This document shows, piece by piece, positions 7,274 through 15,119 of a stretch of 40,952 nucleotides of DNA. Position 1 is the stretch's first letter; each line of letters opens with the position of its first letter. The position numbers and the translations under genes are program-made. This DNA comes from an uncultured Mycoplasmatota bacterium. GTDB taxonomy: Bacteria > Bacillota_I > Bacilli_A > RF39 > UBA660. The notes beneath the pieces are model-generated. The model did no database searches and was not told the DNA's origin. It was given only the letters and a program-made list of their open reading frames with translations. Location: assembly GCA_946528555.1 (NCBI GenBank), contig CAMMYS010000021.1, forward strand, positions 1-40,952, given 5' to 3'.

Positions 7274-9152
7274 CTTTATTCTCTTCTTTATTTGTTTCAA
7301 CTACCATAGTAGTTTCTTCTACTTTTTCTTCTACAACTTCAGTTGGTACTTCGCTTGGAGTTTCAACTGGTTCTATTGAAGTTTCTACAGGTGCTACTGC
7401 TACTGGAGTAGGTTCTTCAACAACATTTTGTTTTTCTCTTTTCTTTTTATTAATTAATAATATTATTACAACTATCAATAAAGCTACTATTACTGCAGAT
7501 AATGAACAAATAATAATTAATTCTTTTTTAGATAATTTGTTATCTGATTTAACTACATCTGGTTCACTAGTAACTTTTGATGGTTTAATGTAATTTTTTC
7601 TTTTGTCTTCTACTGTTTCATTAACTTGACTCTTAGCTAATTCTTCTTTGAATTCAGTCATAGTATTTTCATTTTCATTAATCCAACCTTTATATTTTTT
7701 AGTATCTACATAATACCAATATGTTGAATTATCTCTATTCTCTTCGTCTTCATCATAATACTCATATCTAATATTAACTGTTGTTCCTTCAGGAATTATA
7801 ACATCATTCTTTTCACCATTTACTTTGTCATATAGATGAATATCATTTTCTACTTCGTATTCACTCCAATCATCATCTATATAATCGCAAATATCTCTTT
7901 CAGATTCATTTATCCAATACTTTTTACCTTTATATTCAACATAATATGCATTATCATCCATATAATAATAACCTTCTATTTGTGTATTAGCAGGAATTGT
8001 AGTATTAGGATGTTCATTGTTATGATCAAATGTTAAAGAGGCATCAAAATCACTAACTAACATTATTTTACTATCACTATATGTTGCTAATGAGAAGAAA
8101 TTAATTGATCTACCTTCCTCAATAACCCAGTATCCTTTTCCTTTATATTCAACATATATCCATTCATCGCCATCTCTCATTCCATCATGGTAAGAATTTT
8201 TATTATCATTATCAGCATAATATTTTTGTATAACTTCAGTATTTTCAGGTATAGTAGCAATAATTGTACCATTTATTTCATCATAGCAATCTGTTTTATC
8301 AAAAGTAAATCTTCTTTCATTACTATTTCTGCTTAATGCTATTAATTCATCATCATTTATATAATAAATATTACCTTCATACTCTACTCTATATGCTCCA
8401 TACCAATCCCAATCATCTTCATCCTCAGAGTTTCCAACATGATAATAGTAACTATATACGTTATCAAATTTTGTATCCTTTGGTATAACTATATCTGGAT
8501 TACCAGTTAATTTTTTTGGATTTGTAAAAGCAGGTGTTTCAATAATTGTCCATAATGATGATTCTTCTTTATCCATAACTACACTTGGATTATCAATTAT
8601 CCAACCAGAAACGCTTCCATCATCTACATAAACCCAATCTCCAATTATCGCTTTTTCAGTAATTGGAACTTCTTTTTTTATTACTTTATCAGTTTTATCA
8701 TATTTTTTTGATGGACCCTTATATATAACTGAATCTTCAGCAAGAATTATAGTGTCATTATAGAAAACATCATCTTCAGCATAATCTGAGTCTTCACCGA
8801 GAAATTCTTTTTTTAAATCTTCATATGTATATTCATCTTTTAAAGGTTTAACATTTTTCATATTAATGTAATAATCTTCAATTTCATCTGCATTTTCATA
8901 TTCTACTCTTCCATATACAACACCATCAGCCACTTCTTCTTCGTCTTCAATTCTTATTTGATGGTTATATTCAAGAAAATGTGATGTTTTTTTATATGAT
9001 TCATCATCATAATCATAGTCATATAGGCTAGCGCCATCTTTATTACTTACATATGCATCATATGGGGCAAATGTTGGGCTACCACCATCAGCAAATACTA
9101 TAAGTGGTAATAATAATACTAATGTTAATAAAATACTAATTATTTTTTTCAT
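7266..9152 (-). CDS. Surface-anchored protein with bacterial SH3-like repeats (paralogue 1)
   Basis: A 628-aa protein with an N-terminal signal peptide (hydrophobic 3-20, then VFADG), a long acidic ectodomain, a membrane helix at about 535-560 and a Lys/Arg stop-transfer, leaving a cytoplasmic tail of PVETPSEVPTEV type. The ectodomain has repeated units ending in (K)GWI, KGYWVIEEG, KKYWINESE or KGWINENE, the pattern of tandem SH3b-like domains that bind wall components in other proteins. It shares SPxFxxYxAYxSxKDGASLY at the mature N-terminus with the next gene upstream. RBS GGAGG, with a 17-base overlap with that gene. Ligand unknown. Confidence 0.7.
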   Translation of the reverse strand: MKKIISILLTLVLLLPLIVFADGGSPTFAPYDAYVSNKDGASLYDYDYDDESYKKTSHFLEYNHQIRIEDEEEVADGVVYGRVEYENADEIEDYYINMKNVKPLKDEYTYEDLKKEFLGEDSDYAEDDVFYNDTIILAEDSVIYKGPSKKYDKTDKVIKKEVPITEKAIIGDWVYVDDGSVSGWIIDNPSVVMDKEESSLWTIIETPAFTNPKKLTGNPDIVIPKDTKFDNVYSYYYHVGNSEDEDDWDWYGAYRVEYEGNIYYINDDELIALSRNSNERRFTFDKTDCYDEINGTIIATIPENTEVIQKYYADNDNKNSYHDGMRDGDEWIYVEYKGKGYWVIEEGRSINFFSLATYSDSKIMLVSDFDASLTFDHNNEHPNTTIPANTQIEGYYYMDDNAYYVEYKGKKYWINESERDICDYIDDDWSEYEVENDIHLYDKVNGEKNDVIIPEGTTVNIRYEYYDEDEENRDNSTYWYYVDTKKYKGWINENENTMTEFKEELAKSQVNETVEDKRKNYIKPSKVTSEPDVVKSDNKLSKKELIIICSLSAVIVALLIVVIILLINKKKREKQNVVEEPTPVAVAPVETSIEPVETPSEVPTEVVEEKVEETTMVVETNKEENKDA

Positions 9153-10638
9153 TTTTTGCCTCCACGTTTGCTTGAACAGCTTCTTTTTTTACTTTTGAAT
9201 TTTTATTAACTAATAATATCATTCCTAATACAAATAATGATGATAATACTGTTGTAATAACACCAATTATTATTGTTTCTTTTTTAGATAATTTATTATC
9301 AACTACAACTACATCTGGTTCATTAGTTTCATTGCTTGATCTAGGTGTAGATTCATTTGTTTCATTCACATCAAAATTTGTATTTGATTCTTCATCATCA
9401 TTTTCACTGAAATAATTATCATATATTATCCAGCCATTATATTTTTTTGTATTTATATAATACCATTTACCATATGTATATTTTGGACATATTCTTGTGC
9501 CAGCAGGTATTATCTTTGTAGATGCTTTTCCTTCTACTTTTTCATACAATTCTTTGTCTTCTTCAAATGACTCACAATTTTCAGAATACCAAGGTTCTAC
9601 TATTTCACCTTGTATTTTTTGCTCAGAATCATTAATCCAATATTTTTTATTATTATATTCAACAAGATACCAATAGTCTTCACTATCATAACTTACATCA
9701 GTTCTTATATAGTAATAGTTTTTAAATTCGGTATTATATGGGATTTCTCCTATAGTTTCCCCATTTATATCATCATATCCAGATATTGTATCAATAAGTA
9801 TTATACTTTCTGTATTATAGTACCCTACTGTATCAGTTTTAATCCAATAATCCTCACCATTATATTTTACTTTATACATAGAATTATCTTCATTTTCATC
9901 ATCTATATATTCAAGATAAGAATCAATAATCGTACCAGTAGGTATTATAGTTTCTTCCTTTTTTCCACCTAAAATTAATAAATTATTATATGTTTCAGTA
10001 TCATATGCAAAAATAATTTTATTATTCTCTTTTTCAACAAATAATGTGTCTTTTTCAATCCACCCTTTTACATTATCTCCTTCAACATAATAATGATTTT
10101 CTAATTGACCCTTAATTTTCATATTAGAATCTTTGCCAACAGTTTTATAAATTTCATATTTTTTAGAAGGCCCTTTATATACATCAATTTCTTCTAGAGT
10201 AATTATATTTGATTCATAAAAAACCTGATCGTATATCCACTCTTCTGCTGGGCCGCCATCTTCACTCATTAAATTTACCAAATCATTATATGTATATTCA
10301 TTCTTACGGATTGATATTTTATTTAAATTAATATAATAATAATCATTATAATCTTCAGAATCATTCTCAATTTTTCCATAATATAAATTTTCAGATACTT
10401 TTATTTCATCAATAATTAAAACATCAGTATTATATTTTAATAACTTGTCAGTTTTAGTAAAGACATTATTTTCTGTGTTTGATTCATATAAACTAGCACC
10501 ATCTTTATCGCTTATATATGCTTCATATTTAACAAATCCAGGTGATGCTCCGTCAGCCAAAACAGCTAATGGCATAAATAAAATAATTGTTAATAAAAAG
10601 TTAATTATTCTTATTTTCAATGTTCTCATAATTATCAC
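9136..10638 (-). CDS. Surface-anchored protein with bacterial SH3-like repeats (paralogue 2)
   Basis: A 500-aa tandem paralogue of the downstream gene with the same plan: signal peptide (ILFMPLAVLADG), mature start ASPGFVKYEAYISDKDGASL, SH3-like units (VKGWIEKD, KKYWINDSE, YNGWI), a linker with NETNES and SNETNEP, one membrane helix near 455-478 and a short basic/acidic inner tail without the PTEV repeat. Start: GTG at 10638 has GAGG six bases upstream; the ATG at 10629 is nine bases further in and also possible. The gene overlaps the 59-aa membrane gene by 38 bases. Duplication followed by divergence is the likely origin. Confidence 0.7.
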   Translation of the reverse strand: MIIMRTLKIRIINFLLTIILFMPLAVLADGASPGFVKYEAYISDKDGASLYESNTENNVFTKTDKLLKYNTDVLIIDEIKVSENLYYGKIENDSEDYNDYYYINLNKISIRKNEYTYNDLVNLMSEDGGPAEEWIYDQVFYESNIITLEEIDVYKGPSKKYEIYKTVGKDSNMKIKGQLENHYYVEGDNVKGWIEKDTLFVEKENNKIIFAYDTETYNNLLILGGKKEETIIPTGTIIDSYLEYIDDENEDNSMYKVKYNGEDYWIKTDTVGYYNTESIILIDTISGYDDINGETIGEIPYNTEFKNYYYIRTDVSYDSEDYWYLVEYNNKKYWINDSEQKIQGEIVEPWYSENCESFEEDKELYEKVEGKASTKIIPAGTRICPKYTYGKWYYINTKKYNGWIIYDNYFSENDDEESNTNFDVNETNESTPRSSNETNEPDVVVVDNKLSKKETIIIGVITTVLSSLFVLGMILLVNKNSKVKKEAVQANVEAKNEKNN

Positions 10639-10780
10639 TTTTTTCCTCTTCTTTATTCTTATTAATAAACTTTATTGTTATTACTACAGCTATGGCAATA
10701 ATAATAGCTGATAAAGTATATACAAATATTGGGCTTGCCATTAATACTGTTGAAAAATCTGGCATTAAATCTAAAATCAT
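10601..10780 (-). CDS. 59-aa single-pass membrane micro-protein
   Basis: Reads MILDLMPDFSTVLMASPIFV and continues with one long hydrophobic helix (about 18-38), then KFINKNKEEEKSDNYENIEN. GGAGG lies eight bases before the ATG. The start overlaps the TGA of the upstream 42-aa gene (ATGA), and its own 3' end overlaps the start of the SH3-like gene in another frame. The double overlap and strong ribosome-binding site make it a real coupled gene. Function unknown; it may help insert or stabilise the transporter or the surface proteins (inference). Confidence 0.7.
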   Translation of the reverse strand: MILDLMPDFSTVLMASPIFVYTLSAIIIAIAVVITIKFINKNKEEEKSDNYENIENKNN

Positions 10781-10905
10781 TTTTTAACCTCCTTTGATAC
10801 AAAATAAATTGTTACTAATACTATTAATACAATAATAAATATTGTTATAAATAGCGGAACTTTTACGCTATTAAATAAATCACTTGTCATTTTAAAATCT
10901 ATCAT
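10777..10905 (-). CDS. 42-aa single-pass membrane micro-protein
   Basis: Reads MIDFKMTSDLFNSVKVPLFI, then a hydrophobic helix (18-37) and a basic end (SKEVKK). AAGGAGG lies eight bases upstream of the ATG, inside the last codons of the MFS gene. Both ends are ATGA overlaps: with the MFS stop at 10902-10905 and with the 59-aa gene at 10777-10780. It shares its layout with the 59-aa protein (short amphipathic start, one helix, charged tail), so the two could be ancient duplicates, though identity is low. Confidence 0.7.
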   Translation of the reverse strand: MIDFKMTSDLFNSVKVPLFITIFIIVLIVLVTIYFVSKEVKK

Positions 10906-11969
10906 TTTTTAGCCTCCTTAGGAGTTATTTTTAAAGCCATTATTAGACAAACAGCTGTTAATACAGTTATCAATATACAATTAGCCAAAAGTGTTGTAAA
11001 TTTAATAAAAAATATAGGGGCTGTACCTAGAAATAAGCCTATTGTTGTAAGACCAAAAGCAAGTCCTGGTGCTTTCTTTAATGTTGATACTAGTATTCCT
11101 AAAGTAACTGACATTGTCATACTAAATAACATTATTCCAAACAATGAAACTAACATAACTTTATCACCAAATAATAAAAATGGTAATGAACAAACTATAC
11201 TTAAAATAGCAGTTTTTCTAATACCTATTAAATCACACATTATTCCACCTAAACATTTACCTACTCCCATAATACTAAATAGTAGAATAGTTTCTAAAGT
11301 TGTTTTATTCCATGAAGTTGGTATTCCATAACCCATATATGCTCTTACTACTACGATAAGTACTGCAAATAAAATAACTAATTTAATATTCATATCTTTA
11401 TTATAATAATTGAAGTTTTTACATGGATTTTTATCTTTAAATGTATCTTTTTTATAATAATCAGCTAATAAGATAAAAGGAATCATTGTTAATGAGAAGA
11501 ATACTAATAGCAGATATGTAATTCTTGTTCCTGCGAGTAATCTTCCAGTAACAACACCAAAAGATCCACCTCCTACAAAAATAGCAGGACTAGCTAGCTT
11601 TCCATTAGAACTTCTTAATGTTGTTTCAGCACCTTCTACATGTAATAATGCATTACCTATACATAATATTACAATTGCTAGATATGGTGTATGAAATAAG
11701 AAATATATTGGCATTGATATAGTTAAAAATACTACACCAATTAATCCCAAATTAATATTCTTATGTTTATCAGCAAAGTATCCAAATATTGATTGAGGTA
11801 CAAATGCTAAAGCATCATAAACTAAAGGAATTATCCATAATAAATAGGAGTTTCCATGTATTTTATATAGTAAATAAAAGCATACAACTTCAGTAATAAA
11901 GTGTATATAAAAATACAAATAACCTGCTCCTATATTTTTTTCTTTTAAAACAGCTAAAAACTTTTTCAT
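10902..11969 (-). CDS. MFS-type transporter
   Basis: A 355-aa polytopic membrane protein with about ten to twelve helices. It keeps the MFS hallmark between helices 2 and 3 (GYFADKHKNINLGLIG) and its second-half counterpart (GGIMCDLIGIRKTA). It is shorter than the usual ~400 residues because loops are brief. Substrate unknown. A TTTACA/TATAAT promoter precedes it, and it heads a run of six genes all overlapping by 4 to 38 bases, which is unusual for a transporter and suggests a joint role with the surface SH3-like proteins, perhaps export or sensing. Confidence 0.8.
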   Translation of the reverse strand: MKKFLAVLKEKNIGAGYLYFYIHFITEVVCFYLLYKIHGNSYLLWIIPLVYDALAFVPQSIFGYFADKHKNINLGLIGVVFLTISMPIYFLFHTPYLAIVILCIGNALLHVEGAETTLRSSNGKLASPAIFVGGGSFGVVTGRLLAGTRITYLLLVFFSLTMIPFILLADYYKKDTFKDKNPCKNFNYYNKDMNIKLVILFAVLIVVVRAYMGYGIPTSWNKTTLETILLFSIMGVGKCLGGIMCDLIGIRKTAILSIVCSLPFLLFGDKVMLVSLFGIMLFSMTMSVTLGILVSTLKKAPGLAFGLTTIGLFLGTAPIFFIKFTTLLANCILITVLTAVCLIMALKITPKEAKK

Positions 11970-12001
11970 ATAGTCACCTATCTTATCATATCAATTATAC
12001 C

Positions 12002-12029
12002 ATTATAAAATGTATATTAAAAGTGTAAA
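12002..12029 (-). promoter_or_regulatory. Promoter of the MFS/SH3 operon
   Basis: On the minus strand TTTACA (12029-12024), a 16-base spacer and TATAAT (12007-12002), 33 bases upstream of the MFS ATG. A second TATAAT-like box lies ten bases downstream. It is back-to-back with the plus-strand promoter of the TasA-like gene. Confidence 0.5.
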
Positions 12030-12056
12030 TATGATAGTAAAATTACTTATTATTCG

Positions 12057-12086
12057 TTGTTAATACTCTTGAAAACAGCCTATAAT
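12057..12086 (+). promoter_or_regulatory. Promoter of the plus-strand TasA-like gene
   Basis: TTGTTA (12057-12062), an 18-base spacer and a perfect TATAAT (12081-12086), followed by the ribosome-binding site GGGAGGAG (12104-12111) and ATG at 12120. Confidence 0.6.
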
Positions 12087-12119
12087 TAAATTAAAGATAG
12101 AATGGGAGGAGTCTAGTTT

Positions 12120-12701
12120 ATGAAAATAAAAAAGAAAATTTTGTTTTTTGTAGCTTTGATATGCCTATTTTATTGTGTGTCTTTAATGCAAGCTACATAT
12201 GCTAAATATGTTACTACTGCTGATACAGATGCAAGTTTTACTATTGCTAGATGGAATATTTTAGTAAATGATCAAGATGTTAAGGAAAACTCTAACTTTA
12301 CTAATCTAATTGTCCCTGTTTTTGAAGGAACTGAGAATATTAAAGAAGATGTTATTGCTCCTACATCTGAAGGTTACTTTGATATTATTATAGATGGTAC
12401 AGGTACTGATGTATCTTATACATATACTCTTAACATTGATTATGCTGATGGTAATGATGTAGATGACTTAGTTATCACTAAATATACTATTGGTGAAATC
12501 AACTATGTTTATACTATTGGAAATGACATTACTGATGATGTTTTAGTAAATGCTACAGATAAAGTTACTTCTATTAGATTCTATGTTGAATGGAATGATA
12601 ATGTAGATACTCAAACTATGGATAATGCTGAAGATACTGAAACAACTTCTAATGGTATAGCTGCTTTTAAAGTTAATTTAAATGTAATACAAAAACAATA
12701 A
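12120..12701 (+). CDS. TasA/camelysin-like exported protein
   Basis: A 193-aa secreted protein. The signal peptide (hydrophobic 7-22) ends in a SipW-type site, ATYA-KYVTT, followed by the family's first strand ASFTIARWNILVND. The mature part is beta-rich with no cysteine, and its middle (VIAPTSEGYFDIIIDGTGTDV) aligns clearly with the TasA-like protein at 19976-20617 (KIAPGTSAYFDLVVDASECDV). In Bacilli such proteins are cut by SipW and polymerise into matrix fibres; that role is inferred. It is the only member on the plus strand, with a strong promoter of its own, and shares a terminator with the convergent 12742 gene. Confidence 0.75.
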   Translation: MKIKKKILFFVALICLFYCVSLMQATYAKYVTTADTDASFTIARWNILVNDQDVKENSNFTNLIVPVFEGTENIKEDVIAPTSEGYFDIIIDGTGTDVSYTYTLNIDYADGNDVDDLVITKYTIGEINYVYTIGNDITDDVLVNATDKVTSIRFYVEWNDNVDTQTMDNAEDTETTSNGIAAFKVNLNVIQKQ

Positions 12702-12713
12702 TTTTAAACAAAC

Positions 12714-12766
12714 AAAAATACAGCAAGATTTCTAACAATAACTATTGGTCATCTTGTTGTATTTTT
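12714..12766. terminator. Bidirectional terminator between convergent TasA-like genes
   Basis: A 16-bp stem (12714-12729 with 12751-12766; one G-T pair) closing a 21-base loop, with A/T runs at both outer ends. The stop codon of the minus-strand gene is in the loop. It ends both the plus-strand TasA-like gene and the minus-strand assembly operon. Confidence 0.8.
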
Positions 12767-13392
12767 ATTTTGATATCAAGTCTTATACAAGGATCTCCAG
12801 ATGATTCATTAATAAAATCATATGCTTTTTCACCCCAATATGTATCTAATGTATCATTTCCTGATTCATAATCCCATGCAATTCTAATAGTATATGTTGC
12901 TACACCAGTAACAGCTGCTAAGTGTGGATTATCTATATCAAATGTGATTGTAAATGGATAATCATTAGCTAACTTGCTTACTAATTCTTCACTAGTTGGG
13001 TCATCATATGAGTGAGCTAGATTATATTCTATTTTTCCTTCTTCAGAATAAGTCTTTTCCCCCATTATTTCTACAGATAAAACATCATATGTAACAGTTG
13101 CATTTAAATCGCTATAATTACTAACTGTTATTTCTTTTTCATATGTAGTCATTCCAGGATATACAGCATCTACAAATACCGTTACAGTATCTGTTACAGT
13201 ACCTTGATCATCAGATAAATCTATATTCCATGCTTTGATATGTACATCCACACTATTACTAACAGTATCAATATATATAAACCATGCATATGTATTACCT
13301 ATTAATAATAATGCTAATATAATTAAATGACTAATTTTTATCTTTTTTAGGGCCCTTAAGAAGAGGGATTTACTTTTCTTTTTTTCATCCAT
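12742..13392 (-). CDS. TasA-like exported protein, last gene of the AAA+ unit
   Basis: A 216-aa protein with a basic start (MDEKKKSKSLFLRALKK), a membrane/signal segment (about 20-35) ending GNTYA-WFIYIDT, and a beta-rich ectodomain (VDVHIKAWNIDL, then YPGMTTYEKEITVSNYSDL, the usual TasA-family strand with the ligand-free Gly-Met turn). One cysteine (GDPCIRLDIKI). The frame is open to an upstream ATG at 13431, but the ATG at 13392 has GAGAGG nine bases before it and overlaps the stop of the SipW-like gene by eight bases, so it is the start chosen. It is probably the substrate of that SipW-like peptidase. Confidence 0.7.
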   Translation of the reverse strand: MDEKKKSKSLFLRALKKIKISHLIILALLLIGNTYAWFIYIDTVSNSVDVHIKAWNIDLSDDQGTVTDTVTVFVDAVYPGMTTYEKEITVSNYSDLNATVTYDVLSVEIMGEKTYSEEGKIEYNLAHSYDDPTSEELVSKLANDYPFTITFDIDNPHLAAVTGVATYTIRIAWDYESGNDTLDTYWGEKAYDFINESSGDPCIRLDIKIKIQQDDQ

Positions 13393-13966
13393 TCGCATCA
13401 TCCTCTCTCTTAGATTCAAATATAGCCGCAACTACTTCTATTGATACAATTAGTCCTATAACTATAAATGAAATATAATAAACATATTTATTGTTTATTA
13501 CTCTACCTATATAACTAAGTATAGCTGTTTTATAAACAACTTTACCATATATTTGTCCATATACAATTGGAGGATCTGGAATAATATTAACTAAACCTTT
13601 TGTAGTAAATATTTTTTGTCCATTTTCTTCCTCTATTTCAACTAATTTGTGTGTAATAACTAATCCATTAACAGATCCTTCACTACCTAAATATGTAATA
13701 TTATCACCTATTTTTAATTCATCTTCACTAACCTTTTTAGTAAAAATTATATCTCCTACATTATATTCAGGAACCATTGATTCAGATGCTACTGTAAAAA
13801 TCATAAATCCACCAATAGTCTTTTTATTTTGAGATATTTTTTGAACAAAAATAGTAATTAATAACAATACCAAAAAAGCATAAATAATAAATTTAATTAT
13901 GCTTAAAATTATATTTAAGGGCTTATTATTAGCAATTTTATCTCTAAGTTCTTTTAATTTCTTCAT
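13385..13966 (-). CDS. SipW-type (ER-type) signal peptidase I, copy 1
   Basis: A 193-aa signal peptidase of the SipW/archaeal-ER type, with a membrane helix at each end (about 20-42 and 152-175). The nucleophile Ser63 is in SESMVPEYNVGDIIF, and the second catalytic residue is His106 in VITHK (instead of the Lys of ordinary SipS/LepB). In the third box GDxN...D the first Asp is Leu125 (TTKGLVNIIPDPP) while the second Asp131 is kept; whether it is fully active is therefore open. It sits between the DUF2357 gene (six bases upstream) and a TasA-like gene (overlap), a typical enzyme-substrate pair. Confidence 0.8.
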   Translation of the reverse strand: MKKLKELRDKIANNKPLNIILSIIKFIIYAFLVLLLITIFVQKISQNKKTIGGFMIFTVASESMVPEYNVGDIIFTKKVSEDELKIGDNITYLGSEGSVNGLVITHKLVEIEEENGQKIFTTKGLVNIIPDPPIVYGQIYGKVVYKTAILSYIGRVINNKYVYYISFIVIGLIVSIEVVAAIFESKREDDANG

Positions 13967-13972
13967 ATGGCA

Positions 13973-15100
13973 TCACCTAAAACTAAATTCATTTATTTTA
14001 TCAATAAATAATTGAATTCTTTCATTATATTTTTTCTCTAGTTCTGCTAGTGATGCTTCTTTCTTATTCTTAACAACTGCTATCTTTTCACCTATAGATT
14101 CTAACATCTTATCAACAGGTAAATCAGCATTTAATTGAACTATTTTTTCAATCATTTTATTTGTTAAACTTTCAACTGCTTCAGCTCTAGCCTGTGTATC
14201 CATTTCATCTTCGTTATTATTGATACTAGACACTGCTAAATAATTTAATAAAAAAGCATCATCTAACATTTCTTTTAGTTTCACATCTTCCTCAATTACC
14301 CTTTTATCCCTTATTACAGTATCTTCATCTTTAATATAGTTTTGTATGAAATCCCATAATTTCATTGCATATTGAAAGTTTGTATTCTTAAGAATTAAGT
14401 TGGTTTTCTTAATAGGTGGTATTACCTTAGCAACGTGTTCTTTTGCAAGAGCAACATATACTGGCATATTTGTTAAATCAGAGATTCTTAGTTTTAATCT
14501 AGCAATTCTTTGTTCAACACTCATACCATTTTTAAAGCCATCTTTTTTATCAACATTTGTTTTAGCATTTAAAACAAAACTATAACTAATTTTTTCTGTT
14601 CCAATCTTAGTAACCCCTGTATATTCACATTTCTTTTCATCTTTTAATGAAGACGCAGTTATATTTTTACTTTCCTTAAAATCTATGAATGTTCTCATAT
14701 TATTAATTAAAGTATAAATTAATCTATTTTCGTAAGTATTAAAACTTTCATCTTTATTAATATTTAATACTTTTGAAGGTCTAACATCACCATTATCTTC
14801 TATTTCTTGAATATAATTGGTATGTTTTGCAAGATGTTTAATACTCTCAACTGTAATACGTCTAGCTTGTTCTACATTAACAACTTCCTCATCATTAATG
14901 ATAAATCTATTTGGATTTCTTAAGATATTATCAAGATATTTAATTGTATCTTCCATTATATCCAACCAAGCAAAATCAGCTTCAATTTTCTCATAATTTG
15001 CAGCTATTGAATATGATGATTTTAATGATGCATCAAATTTATCAACTTTAGAAGCATCAGAATTCCTATACAAATTATATATCTTTAAATCATCTTGCAT
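13973..15100 (-). CDS. DUF2357 (McrC-like) partner protein without nuclease domain
   Basis: A 375-aa soluble protein. Residues about 40-260 resemble DUF2357, the domain through which McrC proteins contact McrB rings; the signature is ESFNTYENRLIYTLI (118-132), followed by an alpha/beta part and TNFQYAMKLWDFIQ. In restriction McrC a PD-(D/E)xK nuclease follows; here I see none (no D...ExK in a suitable setting), and the end (about 320-375) is a charged helix, likely coiled coil. It lies 19 bases downstream of the McrB-type ATPase gene. I infer an adaptor for that ATPase with a non-restriction job. DUF2357 assignment is by motif only. Confidence 0.6.
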   Translation of the reverse strand: MQDDLKIYNLYRNSDASKVDKFDASLKSSYSIAANYEKIEADFAWLDIMEDTIKYLDNILRNPNRFIINDEEVVNVEQARRITVESIKHLAKHTNYIQEIEDNGDVRPSKVLNINKDESFNTYENRLIYTLINNMRTFIDFKESKNITASSLKDEKKCEYTGVTKIGTEKISYSFVLNAKTNVDKKDGFKNGMSVEQRIARLKLRISDLTNMPVYVALAKEHVAKVIPPIKKTNLILKNTNFQYAMKLWDFIQNYIKDEDTVIRDKRVIEEDVKLKEMLDDAFLLNYLAVSSINNNEDEMDTQARAEAVESLTNKMIEKIVQLNADLPVDKMLESIGEKIAVVKNKKEASLAELEKKYNERIQLFIDKINEFSFR

Positions 15101-15119
15101 ATTACCCTTTTTATCCTTT

